Assembly: GCA_001599915.1 (NCBI GenBank)
Contig: BCIG01000020.1
Span: 186,001-250,000 of the forward strand
Reading direction: 5' to 3'
Length of the DNA: 64,000 bases
Source of the DNA: Symbiotaphrina buchneri
Lineage: Eukaryota; Ascomycota; Symbiotaphrinales; Symbiotaphrinaceae
Below, one piece after another: positions 22,920 through 34,000 of this stretch. The notes below the pieces were generated by a model that was given only the letters and a program-made list of their open reading frames with translations, made no database searches and was not told the origin of the DNA. The stretch's first letter is position 1; each line of letters opens with the position of its first letter. Position numbers and translations under genes: made by a program.

Positions 22920-23870
22920 CTACATCCCTCCCCATTCAACACAAAAGGTCCGGACCTTTTGACCGTCTTCCGTGCCCTCAGAAATTGCGGCCTCGGCGTT
23001 GGCTCTCTCAAGTCCGCCGATTAGATAGCCCTTTTTGACCCCTGTTCCCAATCTCCCACCTCCCACCAAGTCCAGAAGATCAAATTCGTCATCCCAGCCA
23101 GCGGATACTGCCAAAAAATGACTATGAAACCGTAGCGGGTCTCCTGGGTAGACAAGGTACTGGCAACCAAATCGGAGTCCCGGTGAGATGAAATAATCTT
23201 TGGAATGGAGATGTTCAAATAGTGGGTACGACGGGGGCACTTCCGGCTGCCTTGAACCGGTGTCCGGGGGAGGGCGCGCTAGGGGAGGGTAGGATGTAGT
23301 TGGCGTCACTCCATACGCCAATACATCCGTAGAACGTGGAGTCCCGGAAGATGGAGCATCGAGTGACTCTTCAAAGAGATCTCCAGACTGAGCTGATCCA
23401 CTGGTCTCCATGCCATTCCGATGGTCCAATTGTGTACTACCAGACGCGATGGAATCGGAGCGGTCAGTCCGGCCAAGCTTAGTCAATGCCTTCTCCTTCC
23501 GTGTCTCTGCCCGCTTTCGCGCAGCTTCAGCAGCCTCCAACCCTTGCTTTTGCAGGACATCCAGATAGGCTTGCTTCTCTTCGAGTCCTAACTGCTGTAT
23601 TCCTCTCTTGTGCCATTCCACATCATCAACAATGAAAGCTGCTCCTTTCTTAACCAACAACAGAGCTTCTTCCGGCATCAGCTCCAGGGGGATTCCTAGG
23701 AAGACATTCTGCTGTGGGACTTGTGGAATAGTCCCAATGAGCACACCGCATATATGATATTCCCTTCTAATGTACGTGACAGCATTAACGTCGTATAGAA
23801 GGTAGCGGTCAGCGACCCGAGAAATGGGGAAAGGCTCGGCCACTGTAGGCGGCAAATTGGTTTCCGCCAT
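22920..23870 (-). CDS. sen34: tRNA-splicing endonuclease subunit Sen34
   Basis: Single-exon 316-residue catalytic subunit of the Sen2-Sen15-Sen34-Sen54 endonuclease; Sen34 cuts the 3' splice site of tRNA introns. The N-terminal domain (DVNAVTYIRREYHICGVLIGT) is followed by a charged helix rich in Lys/Arg/Glu and a Ser/Thr/Pro linker. The C-terminal endonuclease domain begins YPLFEHLHSKDYFISPGLRFG and carries the Tyr-His-Lys triad in YLVYPGDPLRFHSHF and KKGYLIGG. Length and order match the family. Confidence 0.94.
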   Translation of the reverse strand: MAETNLPPTVAEPFPISRVADRYLLYDVNAVTYIRREYHICGVLIGTIPQVPQQNVFLGIPLELMPEEALLLVKKGAAFIVDDVEWHKRGIQQLGLEEKQAYLDVLQKQGLEAAEAARKRAETRKEKALTKLGRTDRSDSIASGSTQLDHRNGMETSGSAQSGDLFEESLDAPSSGTPRSTDVLAYGVTPTTSYPPLARPPPDTGSRQPEVPPSYPLFEHLHSKDYFISPGLRFGCQYLVYPGDPLRFHSHFLAVSAGWDDEFDLLDLVGGGRLGTGVKKGYLIGGLERANAEAAISEGTEDGQKVRTFCVEWGGM

Positions 23871-24308
23871 GAAAACCTATCATAACGTCAGCAAAGTTGC
23901 CCATACTCCGAAATTTGAGCAGCAATGCGAAGCTGTGCAATTCAGTTCATAAAACAAATGGTATCGTCAATGACCAATGTCTAGCCTAGGCCTCAGGGGA
24001 TTGACAGATTGATTGAAAAGATTTTTTAATCATTGAATAGCATATAAAGAGACATATATTTCAGTCACTCACCTGAGCGGTTTCGCACCTCGCCAGGGAA
24101 ATCCGGTGGCTTACGGTAGCTATCGATGAGTGAGTGAGGGCGGAGAATGATCTGCAGCTCGTACTTTTTTCCTGAAGCGAAAGCGGTGACGGTCGGCAGT
24201 TCCCGAACCTGCCGAGCGGCAACACTGCGAGCACTGGCCGGCGAGTTAAACTTCGACTCCGAGAGATGTTATTCAGCTCGTCAACTTTGATCCTGCGCGC
24301 CAGCTAAT
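23871..24308. other. Divergent promoter region sen34 / small membrane-protein gene
   Basis: About 440 bases, with an AT-rich stretch near 24000-24065. No gene or clear motif recognised. Confidence 0.4.
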
Positions 24309-24630
24309 ATGCCAATTCTATGGCTCCTTGCTTTTTTGCTGGGACTGCCCTTTGCTTTCTTTTTAGGTGAGCTGTTCCGCACTGATCGTACTGCCTACCC
24401 CTCGATTGCCGTGCTCACAGCGATCAGCATTTCTAGCAGCCTCGTCATGCTTAGGGGACGGTTTCCGCGCGCGACTTCGCCAGAGCTCGTTCCATCCACG
24501 GCGTGCACTTTTTGATCGGAATTACCTCAAGAATCTCGCCACGACTGGGCAGTCGTCTTGGGAGCAGATCGAAATGGAAGACATGGTCGACGACCCTATC
24601 GATGAAGATGGCGACGGGGAGCTGCGTTGA
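24309..24630 (+). CDS. Small predicted membrane-anchored protein, unknown function
   Basis: Two-exon model: 24309-24366, then 24437-24630 (83 residues) or 24428-24630 (86 residues); both acceptors keep the same downstream frame. The N-terminus is strongly hydrophobic (PILWLLAFLLGLPFAFFL), a signal anchor or single membrane span. The rest is a short basic region and an acidic tail (SSWEQIEMEDMVDDPIDEDG). I do not recognise the family. Supporting signs are a GTGAGC donor, a hydrophobic segment ending at the splice junction and a compositionally protein-like second exon. The unspliced frame gives a less plausible tail. Confidence 0.5.
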
Positions 24631-24736
24631 ATCCGAGAGGGCCTCTGAACGACATATGGAAAGCCCACAACCACGAAGTCTCGATTTGCGTGGCGGAGTA
24701 GGGCTTCAGAAAGCATCCAATCATATGATGGTCATA

Positions 24737-26070
24737 TTAAAACTCCATCGAGTCTTTCGAAGGCTGGGAGCCTTGGACATTGCCCTGTTGCGCCTCGGTG
24801 TCACCTTCCAATGGGGGGAGACTGAATGGCTTGATCACAAACTTCCGCCGGCTGACCGTGAAGGCGAGATCATCTCCCAGGTTGCTGGTGCCGCTTCCGC
24901 CGCCCCCTTTCTCATGGAAGACCGGTAGTCGATGTACTTTCAACATTCCTTGAAGCTGATCCTCCTGTGCAGTAGCCGCACCTGAGGTAGCGAGCTCGCT
25001 CTCGTAAGAGAAAGGTGCGAGTTCCAGGACCCCATCATTGAGGAGCTCCACCCACCGCACCAAGCCAGTCGACCGCTCATAAAGCTCCAACGGGAACGTC
25101 ATGAGTGCCGTGATCTGGCTGGAGAAACGCCTTAGAAGGCCACGCAGCGAATGCAGGAACGCTAGTAAATACTTAGGATCGCTCGCATGTATAGGGTACA
25201 TCGCAGGAGACAGAAGTGTGGGGACCACAATGCGATGTATAGTCTCAGGAGAAGACATATTGATGTGCTGTTCGAGGTTCTGGATTATACCGTGGAAGGG
25301 GCTACCATTCGGTTTCGAATGATTGATGGGCACATAGTTGATCTTGGTGCCGGGCTGGAACGCGAGCCGTTTGGTCAGATCGAAGGTATGGCAGAAAGCT
25401 TCCGGAGCAGCGGTGGCTTCAGATGAGGTTGAGGCGGTCGGTGACTTTTCAGGTGGAGGTGGGCCTAGTAAAAGTCAGCATGGAGGCTCCAAGGATGGAT
25501 AAAGGCCATGTTCTTTAGCAGGATCGATGCTTCTGCGGAGCCAAGCTGAATGTTATATACAAGGGGGAACCAACCTCGTTTGCCTGCCATCCCGCTGCCA
25601 AAATCACCCAGTCGTTCGTACCTCCAAGCAATCTTCATCTTTTCTTTTCCAGCACTGGAACCGCTCCTCTGAGAATCTCCTTCCGCGGCACTGGTCACAC
25701 CGGGCAGGTCTCGGCCCCAATGTTCTCCCACGCCGACAACATGGACCTTATGCCCTTGAACGATACCTTCAGCAGCATAATATCTCAGCAGAATCCCCGC
25801 ATAATCCGTGGTGCCATTCTCTTGAAGGAGTACAGAGTTTCCCAGGGCTAGCCCTGCATGCCCAGCAAGCAATCCGTCTAGAGTCGGCGTTCCTGTGGAG
25901 ATAGTCGGGCGCCCGTCAACTGGAGATGGGCGTACTCCCGGAGTAGAGGGTCGAGAAACTGTCTGTGCTGGTGCGCGCCGTATGGGGAGCGTCTCCTGAT
26001 TTGCTGCTGGTGGAGGAGCACGCCCTGCAGCGGATGGGAATAGACCTATATTCCGCTTTCGAAAGGACAT
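24737..26070 (-). CDS. elp4: Elongator complex protein 4 (Elp4/PAXNEB)
   Basis: 407 residues; exons 26070-25575 and 25464-24737. Elp4 forms the RecA-like Elp4-5-6 ring of Elongator, needed for wobble-uridine modification of tRNAs. Visible: MSFRKRNIG start, TISTGTPTLDGLLAGHAGLALG (RecA-like core entry), AWRYERLGDFG, then FCHTFDLTKRL and the C-terminal half with LLSPAMYP and the FVIKPFSLPP end. The 110-nt intron has a GTTGGT donor, forced by frame. An upstream in-frame start would add 25 residues; I chose the conserved MSFRKRN start. Shares a 244-base divergent promoter with rpb8. Confidence 0.92.
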
Positions 26071-26314
26071 GGTTACTGGAACTCGAGCTGCATCACAAAT
26101 TGGGATGGCATTGTGTCTGAAGCTGTCTTCCGTACCGAGCAACATAAAATTTCCCCACGTTATCGATAAGAGACTCTTAAAGCGGCGCTAGATCTGATCT
26201 GGTCGAACAATGAAAGCCGGCGCGCAACAAAGCTTTTCCACAGCCAGCAGCATAATTTCGAGCAAAAGACGGCATCTACCTCTGCTGCTCCTCTCGCCAG
26301 TCTCGGTCGCCAAC

Positions 26315-26797
26315 ATGTCTGACGCTCAGCTGTATGAGGATAACTTCACGATCAACTCGGTCAATTCCCAAAAGTACGACCGAGTTTCGCGCATCTCCGC
26401 CGCCTCGACTTTCGGAGACATCATCATCACACTCGACGTCAACAGCGAGCTGTACCCTTGCAGCGTCGGAGAGGTCTTCAGGCTTGTGCTGGCATCGACG
26501 TTGTCTCTGGATGGCACACGAGACGACGACAAGGGATGGAGAGAGGCAGCCCGAGGGGAGCTCAGTCTAGCCGATCAGTTTGACTATGTCTGCCATGGGA
26601 AAGTCTATCGTTTCGAGGAAGGGGAGGGTGACAACCTGTAGGTCCTATATTCGGTGGGGCACATTAGCTATCACGCTGACAACTTGTCAAGGAAAGTGTA
26701 CATCTCGTTTGGAGGCCTTCTTCTGTACATGGAAGGTCCCTACAAGAAGCTGACCCCATTGCGCATCGACTATGTCTATCTCTTGATGAAGAAATAA
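26315..26797 (+). CDS. rpb8: RNA polymerases I/II/III common subunit RPB8 (RPABC3)
   Basis: 142 residues, exons 26315-26637 and 26692-26797. Subunit shared by the three nuclear RNA polymerases, OB-fold. Starts MSDAQLYEDNFTINSV and ends SFGGLLLYMEGPYKKL...YLLMKK, the conserved last strand, encoded by exon 2. The length equals the family norm. An in-frame upstream ATG at 26210 would add 35 residues without family counterpart; the ATG at 26315 is preferred. Confidence 0.95.
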
Positions 26798-26929
26798 GGG
26801 CGCTGGCTTCTTACTTCTCTGGAAGGATTGGCTAGACGTACGAGCACAAGCATATGCATTGGAGGCGCTTGGGAGCATCTTGCGATGATGGGGGCGTAAA
26901 AGGGCGAAAAGCGAGTCAACGCCGATATT

Positions 26930-27988
26930 TCAGGCTGTTGGGAATTCTAATCGTCTATGTATTCGCGAAACGATCTCAATCAGATCCTTTTCGTTCGCAG
27001 CCGTCAAGATGCCGTGCCGGATGAAGAAGTCGAGCAGGACCAGTGCACATTTCGGCTTGAACTCGCTGTTGTGGAGTGCTTCCTGCACCCGGGCGACATC
27101 CCACAGATAGAACTGCTCAACCTCTGTATCGCAAGGTGCCGGTTTGACACTTTCGTCCAGCTCCAGGTCATAGATATACTGGCATTCGGGTTGCAGCAGA
27201 CCAGTCTCTCCTCCGGCTCTTTCGTCGCGAATGTGGAAGTAGGTAATCGTGCCGCAAGCAACGGCCCTCGGTCGAACAATGGATTCTGGCAATGACGCTT
27301 CTTCTTCGGCTTCCCGAACCAGGGTCTCCAGAGGTTCCTCCCCAGTGCTGATACCGCCGGCCACTGTATTATCTAGCATTCCACCATATGTCTGCTTGTT
27401 CCGTGCTCTTCGTGGGACCCATATCTTGATTACTTCTTTGGAGCGCACGTAGGCCGTTAGATGAACGCCGTATGTGACCACGCCGAAGAGCGGGCTGGCG
27501 GCACGTTCAATGTTGAAGAGCAATAGCCCACGTGGCGCGTAGACGGGATACAACTCATCGCGCCATCCTTGCAGAACCTGAAACCTCCCATCGGCTCTCC
27601 ATCTGTCGTAGACCGTAGCTGCCAACATCTTGCTACGCTGGACGACCCCGTCGGGCCCATCCGCCGTCTCTACCAGCCGGACGGTACGCGCATCATGATC
27701 GACCTGCCAGACGGGCGGGGCATAGTCCCCCTCTAGGAACTCGACAACTTCGGGTAGCAGGAAACCGAGCGTGAATTGCTTGTGCTTGAACTGGTAGTAT
27801 GTTGATAGAATGGCAGAGTAGGCGTGGAGGTCTGTGGATGGATAGGGGAAGCTGCTCGTTGGCCAACGTTAGCGACCCATGATTCGGGATCTATACACAA
27901 GCTTTGCGGATGACGGGGCGAAAGACCTATCACATTCGCTCACCAGCTGAAGGTTGCTCTTCATCGTGTGTGAGGGTTCGATTGTCAT
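26930..27988 (-). CDS. Nudix hydrolase, thiamine-pyrophosphokinase-related (DUF4743 + Nudix)
   Basis: 327 residues; exons 27988-27927 and 27851-26930. Resembles the yeast YJR142W-type proteins, an N-terminal DUF4743 region (ECDSFPYP ... FTLGFLLPEVVEFL) followed by a Nudix domain. The Nudix box GX5EX7REUXEEXGU is visible as GGISTGEEPLETLVREAEEE, with Ala/Ser near the usual final Gly. Members hydrolyse nucleoside-diphosphate derivatives or damaged thiamine diphosphates; the substrate here is unknown. The conserved ECDSFPY is created only by a GTCTTT donor at 27926. Two in-frame ATGs (27988, 27964) are possible starts. Confidence 0.82.
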
Positions 27989-27998
27989 TTTATTGACG

Positions 27999-28015
27999 GG
28001 CGGGGCGGGGCGGAA
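27999..28015. promoter_or_regulatory. GC-rich GGGGC tandem in divergent Nudix/Hikeshi promoter
   Basis: The 180 bases between the two ATGs contain a run of GGGGC-type units (GGGCGGGGCGGGGCGG), close to the Nudix start. It resembles a GC-box cluster or C2H2 zinc-finger binding site in a shared promoter; function inferred only. Confidence 0.35.
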
Positions 28016-28168
28016 CGGGATACCGACAGCATAAGTGCGTCACCGCGGGGTTGAGCAGCCGAAGATCTTTGTTTGCGCGTTTGTGGAGCAGCAGTATGTT
28101 CAAGCCTCCACGAAAAATATATTGCAATTCGACATCGACATTGGGCCACCATCGGATAAGTATCCGCC

Positions 28169-28819
28169 ATGTTCGGAGCCATCTGCGCGGGTCAACCTGT
28201 GCAGACCAATCTCCAAACAATTTCTGAGACACAATTTGCTTTCCTCCTCCCTGTCACTCCCGTCTTCCACCACCTCGTCGTCTTCCTTATACCAGGCAAT
28301 AGCCTGCCCCCGGACACCGCCGCTGGGGTCTATATACAGTTCCCTGGGAATCCAGAGTTCAAATTCCTCGGCGCCATTGGCAATGAGAAGCAAAGTGCAA
28401 TATTCAAAGTGAATCCGGGGAGGCCCGCAGGCGGTAGCACAGCAGAGGGGACAGATGACGTGATGGTGGATGAGACGGTGCCAAACGATGCCAGCGCCTC
28501 AGCAGGAGGTCCTGCGACAGGGAATATAGTCTTGGGTATCTCTGTGGAACCAGCTGCGAATATAAACGCCCAACTTGCCGCGGCGAAGAGCGCTGCTGCA
28601 ACCCCTGTCGCCTCTACGGACCTGGTGCGAAGGCCGCCATCTACAAAGGTTCTAGCTCAAAGGATCATCCGGGACGCTTTCAACTACCTTGCCAGTTTCA
28701 CAACCGGCCAGGGTGGAGACCAACTCGTACCCCTCAAGAGTTTTCAAGATTGGTGGAATAAGTTCGAGAAAAGACTTGAACGAGACCCGAGCTTCCTTGA
28801 AAGAGACGAAGATATTTAG
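28169..28819 (+). CDS. opi10: Hikeshi / OPI10 family nuclear import protein
   Basis: Single exon, 216 residues. Hikeshi proteins carry Hsp70 into the nucleus under heat stress by binding FG nucleoporins. The N-terminus MFGAICAGQPVQTNLQ, the FLLP and HHLVVFLIP strands, GVYIQFPG, FKFLGAIGNEKQSAIFK and the C-terminal LKSFQDWWNKFEKRLERDPSFL block all match the family. There is a Gly/Ala-rich insert in the middle, as is usual in filamentous fungi. Confidence 0.93.
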   Translation: MFGAICAGQPVQTNLQTISETQFAFLLPVTPVFHHLVVFLIPGNSLPPDTAAGVYIQFPGNPEFKFLGAIGNEKQSAIFKVNPGRPAGGSTAEGTDDVMVDETVPNDASASAGGPATGNIVLGISVEPAANINAQLAAAKSAAATPVASTDLVRRPPSTKVLAQRIIRDAFNYLASFTTGQGGDQLVPLKSFQDWWNKFEKRLERDPSFLERDEDI

Positions 28820-29111
28820 ATTTGGCATATTCGAGCGGCATAGCAATGGTGTACTGTCTAGGGCATAATGTTTGATATTTCTAAGAGACCGAAAATTAGC
28901 TCTCGGGGGAACTAAGCAGCAGAGAGTTGCGGGTATCATATAATTAGTTGTTGGCGGTCCCGAAGTAGGACTCAGTCGCTGCAAGCATATAACATACTCC
29001 CGACCCAGGCAAGTGAAGCAGGTACCTTTTCCCCCTGAACATGATATCTCCACACCGTTACGCCGAAAGATCCCTACACCAGGAGATAGAACAAAGGCAA
29101 GAAGCCTATTA

Positions 29112-30958
29112 TCAAGGGTCAATCAGAGAAGATTTCGGTCGAGGGCTTTTCAACCGCGTCGGGCTCCCAGTCCGGCTCTTGCGGCCCGACCCGGCCGCTG
29201 CAACGGCCAATCGCTCGCGGCTCTCAGTTCGAGCTCCTAACCCACCGACACCAGCGACTTTGACTCCTCCTGCAGTGCTGTCTCCAGAGGCTGCGTCGAA
29301 GTAACTTGGGAAGCCTTGATCATGAGTGATATCGACCCTCGGCGTTGCCAAGCCCGAGGGCCTTGCAAGCTGGTTGCTTCCGCTGCTGTCCGACCCCTCG
29401 TTCTCAGACTCTAGTCCATCAAGCTCGTAATCTCCCGCCGCTTCCCCATTTTCTAGCATACGATCATAAGGTGCTTGCCCATAAATGCTTTGCGCTTTCT
29501 GGATCCACTCGCCTTCCTGCCCAACGTTCCAGCCACGCGACGAAGAAGTCTTGTCCTTCTCTCGCGACCCAGGATAAGGAAGGCTGCAATTAGGACTATT
29601 AGGACAAAGAAGATGAGTCCAGGAATACGACGCTTCGAGTCCGAGCTGAGCAACCTGTTATGCCAATCTGCGTCGTCTTCAACCTCACTGCCGCCAGGTA
29701 GAAGGTTCGCTATGGAACCGGCGTACTGAAAGTCTGACGGGATTCCAGGCTCATTGCTGCCAAATCCCACTGGCAGAGCACCCTCGGCAGGGGGCACTTC
29801 GCTGGCCGCATACAGGACCATCTTTCCTAGCGTCCAGCTGACCTCCGTATCAGCAATCTTGTCGACGGCTTGAAAAGGATCAAGGAACCCTTTCTCCTTT
29901 GCGTGCTGAATGACTTCCTTCGTCCCATTATGGCCGTTTCCTCTAGTATCCTCAAGTCCTATGCGAGGAATGCCGATGCCGTCATGCAGCATGTTTATCA
30001 GCCATGACGCTTTGAAACAGACTTCGAGCGCGGTTTGAGCGTCGACCTTTTTACCCCATTTCTTCTTGTCGATGCCATTGGCGATGTCATCCCAGTCCTG
30101 GCTGCAGAAATCCTTCACTCGGGTCTGGTATGTATTGAAATCATAGCTCTTGTCCTTGTACGACATTTCGAAAACCTCATGTGTTGTATGCCAATACTCC
30201 GAAACACCGACGAAATGATTTACATCGAAGTCGATTGCAGGAACATGGACACCATTAAGTAAGCATGGGGAATCCAAACACGGAGCATCCTTTTCGAGCA
30301 GAGGGTAGGTCGAGCGCAAGCACTCGTCAAACCGTCCTGTGCCAGTCAAGTAGAGCGTGCCGCTGCTGGCAGGCGTGCCTGCAGGAAGAAGCTTGCCGTC
30401 CGTGGTAGTGTGGATGCCCGCTGGAAGGCATGGGTCAGGGATCTCTCCACTTGACGGCTCACCGCTGGCCTCCAGAAGTGCCTCGATATAGCGTCTTCGA
30501 GCTTCGTGGGCGCCGAAGCCCAGCCATGTCGTAACAAACACCCGGTACTCCTCTGGCTCGCCGTCGAGTGTCCTCAGTCTGACCAAAGTCAGGTCGTTGG
30601 CATGTTTCTCTGCTTCTGTCGCATTTGGGGCGAAGGCCAACTGAGCGGACGCGCCTCCCATGTCCAGAAAACCGTAGGTGTGGTGCCCTTTGCCATGGTC
30701 GTGTTGGTCTGGTGCGTCAAACCCGCCCAACAAGTAATTGGCCGCAAGCCAGCCGTACAATCCTTCGGTCTCACCAGGTATAACTTGGATGTGCAAGTCA
30801 CAGTCCGGCAGTAAGAAGTCTGTGTTCGAACGAGCGTATGCGCATATCTCTTCCAATAATGCCTCGCGCTCCAGATCTGGCAAAAGCCGCATCCCAGCTG
30901 TGGCTAGAAGAAAGATACTGGCACCTTCTTTACCCCATGTTTCTGACGGCGACGAGCG
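29112..30958 (-). CDS. Golgi apyrase-like (Ynd1/GDA1-CD39 family), N-terminus missing, C-terminal frame change
   Basis: GDA1/CD39 nucleoside-diphosphatase, acting in the Golgi lumen on UDP/GDP after glycosyl transfer. ACR2 (LLATAGMRLLP), ACR3 (GETEGLYGWLAANYLLGG) and ACR4 (GFLDMGGASAQLAF) are clear, and a C-terminal membrane span (LIFFVLIVLIAAFLIL) is present. The N-terminal ~100 residues with ACR1 (DAGSSGTR) are absent: only 128 bases separate this frame from the stop of the SNF2 gene just upstream. A short spliceable piece at 31021-31086 (intron 30959-31020) offers no ATG. The cytosolic tail (YDRMLENGEAAGDYELDG ...) continues in the -1 frame from about 29470 to 29112; a 68-nt intron 29474-29541 with a GTCGCG donor would join the frames, otherwise the frame is shifted. 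May be a decaying gene. Confidence 0.7.
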
Positions 30959-31086
30959 CTATCTGGCACCAGCCTTCTCCATTCCAAGTTCCCGGCATAC
31001 GTTCCGATACATGCATTTACCAACGTATGTGCCCTACTAGTTTGGAGTGAAGCATCAAGACTCTCTGGACCATGTTCCTTAAATAC

Positions 31087-34000
31087 CTAGACCGTACTTT
31101 GTACATGTAACTCGCCCAAGCCATGAGAAATCAAGCACGGACGACTTCCGGCAAGCCGTGATGGCGCCTCTGCTTCCCGGTAGAGTATTTGGCTAAGCAC
31201 AAACACACCATGATCTAGGTAGACATATTCTGCTGTCGGATTTTGCATCCGCCGCTGCATACATTGGTCCATCTGGTGCATGCATTGGGGATGGCATCGG
31301 CCAACAAAACGTTCATGTTTCTGCACTCCCGCCTCCAGTCGGCTCTCCGACTGGATGTCCCAGCAGCTTCTATATGTTTCCTCGTAGCGCCTCTCTTGTG
31401 CATCAGCCCATTCTTTGAGGCTCGCATTCTCTTCCATCGCTTTGACACAGTTATGGCAACTGACGTAGAAAGCCTGATTGACCGGTAGGAAACCCAACAA
31501 CTCATATTCGACCAAACTGTCGCCCACCAGTACCGCCTTGTCCCAGACGAGGTCGTCTTCACAGTAGCCTCGTTCGCACCAGCGGCAACGAAGTAGCAAA
31601 CCCCCAGCATCCGTTGTCTTTCTGTGACACTTGTCGCAGCGGTGTTGAGAACAGTAGAAGGCCCCTGCCTTGTACTCCGCATTAACCTTGTCCTGTTCAT
31701 CGAGACAGTCAACATGATAAGCCCTTGGGCATCCTCGACATTTGACCAGCCGCCCTCCAGTCCAACACACTTGACAGTGCTTTGTAGTGTAAGCATTAGC
31801 ACCGTCGCCTAGGTGGGTTCTCTAGATGGACTTACATCTTGATTAACCAGTGTGTACTTTTTGACACGTTTGGTATTTGCGAGCCGTGGATCTTTTCCGG
31901 CAAGTGTGGGAACCGCTTCTCCTTCACCACAGAGAATGCTCTCCTTGCTGACAGCAAATCCATCAACCATGACTGTCATTGTCTTTCTAACTCTCTTTTC
32001 TTCTTCAATACAGTCCTGGCATATCTCTGTGTTGGTCCGGGCTTTCTTTCCGTGGGTAAGTCTTTGACCATTGAAGATGGATGTCTCAACCTTTTCCATT
32101 TCGGACAGCCATGTCTGTTCCTTTTCGGCATCCACGACACCTCCATCTTCCAGGCCGCCCGTGACCGAGTCTTCCGCTTTGTCTTTGCATTTCTCGAGCA
32201 TGGTCGCGAGGTCCCAGGTTAACATCTCGGTAGCATCAATTTCGTCATGCGCCAGAGTACGTGCTCCGCGTCGTACGAGTGATATGAGTTGCCCGGTGCT
32301 TAGCCGCGGCATATCACCACTCTCAGTGTCATCAACGTGACGTTGCGGAGTTGTTTGAGCTGGAGTGTGTATATTTCTCATGGACTCCGCGACCTGTTCG
32401 GGCTGTCAGTGCACTGATCAGACCAAACACAGATCACGGGCAAGCGATAGTTACCTTGGCAGACAAATACATCTTCTTGTTTATTCTCCTCATCATCTGT
32501 TCTTCGACCGTACCTTGAGTGCACAATTTGTAGATTGTAACAGGGCGGGTCTGCCCGATGCGATACGCCCGGTCTTCAGCTTGCAGCCCCATTTGCGGGT
32601 TCCAATTCCTGAGGTTCTCAGTCCTATCTTGAACAAGGTACGGGGCTACCAAGACTACTTACTGGTCCAGCATAATGACATCGGATGCTGCTGTAAGATT
32701 AATGCCCAGGCCGCCAGCTTTAGTGGAAACCAGAATTACACGGTAGTCTATAGCAGGTTTAGCCGGCACCCGGAAGAAGAGTATATACAGGTCCCTACCT
32801 GATGCATAGTCGTTGAACAAGCGCATGGAAAGGTTCCTTCGAGGCCGATTCATCTTGCCATCAAGCCTCACATATCGAAAGACGGAGCCGTCCCCACCTT
32901 TGAGAACAAGAAACTCTTCACAACAGTCCAGCATGCTAGTAAACTCTGAGAAAATGATCACCTTTTTACGCTGTTTGATGACTAAATCAGGTACAAGCTT
33001 GTCAAGAGCACAAAACTTCCCTGATGCCTTAATGACATGATCCCCAAGGACGTACGGCTTTGGCTCGGCATGTGGGAGAAGGTATGGATGGTTACAGCAC
33101 TATACGAGTATCAAATTAACGGAAAGGCTTTGACGAAAGAGACTGGATGCACAAACCTTTCGTAATTGCATAAGTAAGTTCATCATTTTCCTGTAGTAGG
33201 AGCTTTTCTCCTCCATTTCACCTTCACCGGAATAGGACAGTGCTGGACTGGGTCTTGTTCCAATTCCGTTGACGTCAAGCGCCGTGAAACCGACAACTGA
33301 CTCACTGTTAGTGGGCTGCATTCCATGCACCACTCTGTCTTCTGACATATCGTCAACCCGCGATTGCTGAAATTTTTGCCTAGCATCGCGAAAAATCTCG
33401 TCCAAAAGTCCTCCATCCGTGCGCATTATCAAACGCGTATACCAGAAGCGCTGCATGGGCGTGAGAGGCACATAGAGTAGAACTTCGGACTTTGGAGGGA
33501 GGTTGAGGTCAACACCGGCACTATTCTTCAACCGCCGTAGCATGATCAATTCCAATAGACGCCTTGCGTGGTTCAGAACGGTGATGTCGATATGGCCTTT
33601 GCTCAAATCAAAGCACGTCTTGAAACGTTTCATAGTAGTCGGTGTAAAAACCTCCGGGTACAAAAAGTGGAGGAGAGCCCAAAGCTCGACAAGGTCGTTC
33701 TGCAAGGGTGTGCCGGTCAATATGAGGCGACGGTCAGCCCTCACACTTGCCAGAAGAACGGATATGGTGCTCTCGTGATTCTTAATGGTATGCGCTTCAT
33801 CCAGGACGACGTATCTCCAGACGGACTTCTTGAACCAACCATGCTCTGACCTGAACGCATCATATGTGGTGATTACTAGGTCGACGGTGTTACTCGGGAC
33901 TGGATCTGGATCCTCTTCAGAGTCACTAATAAGTGAAATGTAAACCCTGCCACCGCTTCGACGTTCATCACCATCCTTCCTTGCCAGCTGTGGAGCATTG

